Assembly: GCF_040802235.1 (NCBI RefSeq)
Contig: NC_133166.1
Span: forward strand, 118,310,991-118,374,990
DNA length: 64,000 nt
From: Manis javanica
Lineage: Eukaryota; Chordata; Mammalia; Pholidota; Manidae
Direction: 5' to 3'
Every line of letters starts with the position of its first letter. The first letter of the stretch is position 1. Under the pieces are notes generated by a model that worked only from the letters and a program-made list of their open reading frames with translations, was not told the DNA's origin and ran no database searches. Shown here in pieces: positions 60,398 through 64,000 of the stretch. The position numbers and the translations under genes are program-made.

Positions 60398-60829
60398 GGC
60401 ATGGCGCAGGCCTGGAATGGGGCTCGGGGCTGGGACCAACATCTGCCCTAGGAGAGACAGACAGGAAGACGGGGTCCTGGAACCAGCCCTGAGTGAGATG
60501 CTGGACAGACAGACAAATGGCCAGGCCGTGGAGGCAGCACAGAGCCGGCATCAACTGTCTGTCCCAGGACAGATAGGACCTCACGAGGTGACCCTTCTGT
60601 CTTCCCCAGTGGTGCTAGAGCCAGCAGGGACTTTCAAGAAAGCACCAAAGACCAAGGAGCCTGGACCCGTATTGAGAGGCTCCGCCCCTGGGAGGGGAAC
60701 ACCCGGGGCAGCCAGCACCCCCTGCCCAGGCTCAGGAGTGGCTGTTGCTGCCTTGTCCTCAGAAAGGAACCATACGGGGTGGCCTGATATCCAAGCTATC
60801 CCCAACCCTATTTCCAAGCCCTGGGCCAC

Positions 60830-60848
60830 TAGCACCCCCTTGTGGCCA
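60830..60848 (-). promoter_or_regulatory. CTCF motif, reverse orientation, RAB3IL1 3' UTR
   Basis: The reverse complement TGGCCACAAGGGGGTGCTA has the full CTCF core with one G-to-T at the GGCGC position. Confidence 0.6.
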
Positions 60849-61194
60849 CCTCTCACCCTGATCTGCACCTGCCTGAGAACTGCCCCAAAGCGTTAAGACG
60901 GATCAGGGCCTCTCCTTCCACCCTCCCACCTGACCTTCCCCCTCTCAGCTCTCAGCCCTGTGCTCCAGGAGGCCCTACCCCCCCCCACTGCTGGAAGGAT
61001 TGGGGTACTTTTCTCCCAAAGGAAAACAGAGACAGGGCCTCAGGACGCCCAAGCTGTTTTCAGCTGTGGGTTGCCATTTAGGCAACAGAGGCTGAGGTTG
61101 CCAAGCCCTGTACACAGGAGTGGGGTCCAACCTGCACACATCCCTCACCACGTCTGATTTTCTCCTCGGGTGGAATGTAACCCGATCTCTATGT

Positions 61195-61218
61195 AATAAA
61201 GGATGGCTTTGTAATAAA
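61195..61218 (+). terminator. RAB3IL1: RAB3IL1 polyadenylation signals (two)
   Basis: Two AATAAA hexamers, at 61195-61200 and 61213-61218, sit in a near-repeat (tgtaataaagga). Cleavage would fall at about 61215-61240. Confidence 0.88.
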
Positions 61219-61240
61219 GGAAGGGAGAGGCTGGGCAGCC

Positions 61241-63429
61241 ACGCGCCTTCACTCCTGTGCCCGGGGCTCAGGCCAAGGCTTGGGGATACAAAGGAATGAA
61301 ACCAAATCCTTTCCTAGCTCGCCCTCGTGCTTGGGATTAAGCCCCAATTCTGAAGGCATTGCTTTAGGGAGCGCTCCTCCAGTCCTCCCCGAAGTGCCAT
61401 GAGGCTGTGGGCGCTGAGGGATGAGCCCGGCTTCCCCACCCCGGTGAAGTGGCCGGCTGCAGAGAGAATAGCGCTGAGGCTGCCTCCGCTGCTGCCTCTT
61501 GGGGGTGGGGGGGGCCTTGGGCAGATCCCCCTCTCGTCTCCCTGCCTCTGACAGAAGCTGGGAGTCCAGACTCAGGCTGCCTGGCAAGGGCAGGGCAGTG
61601 TAGGATTGATGGGTGATGTCTGCCAGCAGCACAGGCAGTGGCTCTGATGACTCTGCACCAGCGGGGGTCTTCGTGGGTTCTTAGAAAGGGACAGGAGTCA
61701 CAGGTGGAAGGAGGTGGGTCTCTCAGCCCTCGGGGTGGACCTGGGCAGGTGTCTCGCGGTGCCTGATCCCCTCCCCACCTGTAGGGATGTGAGCCTGGGC
61801 CTGTGGGTGTCCTTCTGGAGGAGTGAGGGTCCCAGCAACTTCTGGGTCAATGTCTCCTGGGACTGATGATACCTCGAGGGGCCTTCCCTATCGGCCTGAG
61901 GCCTTGGTGCTGCTCAGCTGGTAGGTCAGGCCGGCTGTGGGCTGGCCAGGACTGCATGGAGGCTACCGACCCTATCACCCTCTCTGCCTGCAGCCTTTTC
62001 CCTTGGCCTCTCAGATTCCCCCTCTCTTCCCCTACCCACTCTTCCCCTATCCACTCCCCACCTGCCACCTCCATCTGTGATTTGAATCCCCTCCCCAATC
62101 AGATGCTCACTGATTAGGCCTCCTTTCACAGACATCCATGCTTTCACTCAACAAATGCCAGCAATGCCTGTGCTCCAGCCACTGTTCCTGGTGCTGGGGG
62201 CACCCAGGCCTGAGCTGAGAGTCTCAGGGGAGACTGGCCCTGAAACCATGCACAGGTACCATACCAGGGAGTGTCAGATGGAGGAACTAAAGCAAGGAAG
62301 GCGTGGAGGTGTCAGGGAAGGGCTCGTGCTACCGTGTGCCATGGGCTGACCCTTGCATCCTCTCCTGCATACACATCTCCTCCTGTCCTCCCCAGGGTCA
62401 ATCCTGTGTCAGCGGGGGACAAAGAAGTTCTGGGTTCTGGAGCTGCCTGTCCCTCCCCCTGGCTTCTGTGCCCTTGGCTGAGCTACCCCAGGGCCAAGGA
62501 GAGACCAGGCAATATTTCAGATCTCTGGCGGACGGTGCCTTCTCCGGAGATAGCATTTCCTTTGTCAGGCCTGGTTGGGGCCACGGTGAGCAAATAATAG
62601 CTGAGACCACCTGGCGTGCTGTAAGGGACTGAGGGACACACACACACACAGTCTGGCCTCAGTATCTCCCAACAATAGCTATTATCTGAGCACTTACTAT
62701 GTCCTGGGACTTGGCTTGAAGCTCTTAAAATGAATGGATTTACTTAATCTTCCCAGAAACCAGTAAGATATTATTTTTCCCATTTTGCAGAAGAATCAAT
62801 TGAGGCATTAGAGGAAATGGTGACCCCAGGATAGGAATGAATGAGTCCAGCTCATTCATTGGTATTGGCCAACATCCTAGAGTCCTTTTACTGACACCTG
62901 CTGTGTGCCTGGTACTGAATTAGGCCCTTGCCTATTTTCCAGAGATGTAGAAACTGTGGCTCAGGCAGTGGCAGAGCTGGATTTTGATCTGGGTTCATTT
63001 CCTGCATTTTTACCCCATTAACCTGCCCCTGCCCCTGTCTGCAGGCTTCTGGGGCTGGAGGTGGGCTGTCCACAAGGGCTCAGGGCTCTGGCCCTTGGAT
63101 TTGGGAGGGGAGGGTTAGCTGACAGCCACACGGAAGTTGCTCTTCTTGATGAATTTTCTACATAACCCACTCAGGCCTCTCTAATTGCCCTGACACATGT
63201 AGCTACCTCTTAAAAGCTAGCCATGACCATGGCCATTAAGCCAGAGCCCAGCCCCACATCGCTGGGGTTATGTAACTCTGCTGTGTCCCATTTGACATCT
63301 TGCCAAGCCTGTCCTGATTTGATGCTATTAGGGCTGTGTACCTAGGCAAGTCATTGTCTTGGCCTCGGTTTTCTCATCTGTGAGGTGGGAAGATTGGACT
63401 AAATGACCTTTGCAGGCCCTCCTCCCTTT
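61241..63429. other. Intergenic DNA beyond RAB3IL1
   Basis: Unique GC-rich sequence to about 62.6 kb, a short (CA)n at 62637-62650, then antisense MIRs at 62665-62830 and 62880-63010 and a sense MIR-like piece at 63310-63410. No gene is seen. Confidence 0.6.
62665..62830 (-). repeat. MIR SINE, antisense
   Basis: 'tagctattatctgagcactt', 'actatgtcctgggacttggc', 'cccattttgcagaagaatca': antisense MIR. A second, shorter copy follows at 62880-63010. Confidence 0.78.
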
Positions 63430-63755
63430 TTTCCATTTATTATATTGTAAAAAACAAAATTTACCATCTGAGCCATTTTTAAGGATGCAATTCAGTAGTG
63501 TTAGGTATATTCACATTTCTGTGGAACAGATCTCTAGAACTTTTTCATCTTGCAGTTCTGAAACTCTGTGCCCATTAAACAACCCCTCTCCTCCCACCTC
63601 TAGCAACCACCATTCTCCTTTTTGTTTCTATGAATTTGACCACTTTATACTTCTACAGGTGAAATCATGTAGTATTTGTCTTTTTGTGACTGGTTTATTT
63701 TCCTTAACATAATTGTCCTCAAGGTTCATCCATATTGTATGTAGCAGGGGACAGG
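63430..63755 (-). mobile_element. Old L1 (L1M-type) 3' UTR, antisense
   Basis: 'aaatttaccatctgagccat', 'gatgcaattcagtagtgtta', 'aaccaccattctcctttttg' and 'ttgtgactggtttattttcc' parallel the old L1 3' UTR at 27165-27500. Non-coding. Confidence 0.7.
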
Positions 63756-64000
63756 ATTTCCTTCTGAGATAGGGCAGAGACAGGAGACAGGCGTCATGGT
63801 TAATTTCCGAAAGCCGAGATATACACAGTATATAGTAGGAATGGGAGGGACTCCATCTTAAAAACCAGGAAGTTAGGAAGTAAGATTCCTAACATATTCT
63901 TTGATAAACAGACAATAATTCAACCCGCTTCGGGGGCAGGGCAGGCAGTCTTGATTGATGTTCCCAGAGGGACGCTGCTATCCTGGAGAGGAGCCTACCA
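63756..64000. other. Unidentified segment at the window end
   Basis: It abuts the L1 relic and continues past the window. 'gagggactccatcttaaaaa' recalls the ends of some endogenous-retrovirus LTRs, but too little is visible to name it. No ORF. Confidence 0.35.

Larger units (their letters stand above)
60398..61220 (+). other. RAB3IL1: RAB3IL1 3' UTR
   Basis: About 800 bases of unique sequence from the stop codon to the poly(A) signals. It contains the CTCF-like motif at 60830 and no repeat that I recognise. Confidence 0.8.

Overview
This is a 64 kb window of nuclear DNA from a placental mammal. Genes have GT-AG introns, CpG-island promoters and AATAAA signals, and the spacer DNA is full of L1, MIR, L2 and MaLR relics. 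Gene order matches the conserved FTH1 - BEST1 - RAB3IL1 block (human 11q12), read here as FTH1 (+), BEST1 (-), RAB3IL1 (+). I see no Alu, B1, CAN/SINEC, ERE or ruminant SINE. The only SINEs are old MIRs, while L1 3' ends of one young-looking family recur. That fits a SINE-poor laurasiatherian; a pangolin is my best guess, from memory of its L1 3' ends, and is unverified. REGIONS. 1-7.7 kb: intergenic, with old L1/MIR pieces and, about 4 kb upstream of FTH1, a paired antioxidant response element. 7.7-11.05 kb: intact FTH1 (CpG island, inverted CCAAT, TATA, iron-responsive element, four exons, poly(A) signal), encoding a 183-aa ferritin heavy chain with every ferroxidase ligand. 11.06-12.35 kb: FTH1/BEST1 spacer, holding a short inverted sequence that resembles BEST1 exon 6 plus the start of its intron. 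12.35-20.61 kb: BEST1 (bestrophin-1, the retinal pigment epithelium anion channel) as a decayed unitary pseudogene. Nine coding-exon relics lie in the right order and orientation. They carry a frameshift and stop by codon 14, indels in exons 3, 4, 7 and 10, two in-frame nonsense codons plus a lost splice donor in exon 5, and a frameshift stop at the end of exon 7. Exons 6, 8 and 9 are still open. 20.6-44.4 kb: repeat-rich intergenic DNA with a strong forward CTCF motif, an old antisense L1, a MaLR LTR, and two lineage L1 copies in inverted orientation. 44.4-61.2 kb: intact RAB3IL1 (GRAB), with a CpG island carrying two CACGTG boxes, ten coding exons giving 382 aa (the human length), and an extra phase-0 cassette exon candidate of 49 codons. 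Reverse-oriented CTCF motifs lie in its 3' half. 61.2-64 kb: 3' flank with MIRs, an old L1 and an unidentified end segment. HOW THE GENES RELATE. FTH1 stores iron and is controlled in cis by iron (IRE) and probably by oxidative stress (ARE). RAB3IL1 activates RAB3A/RAB8 in vesicle traffic. BEST1 between them is dead in this genome although both neighbours are intact. This is the main discovery of the window and suggests relaxed selection on outer-retina function in the lineage.
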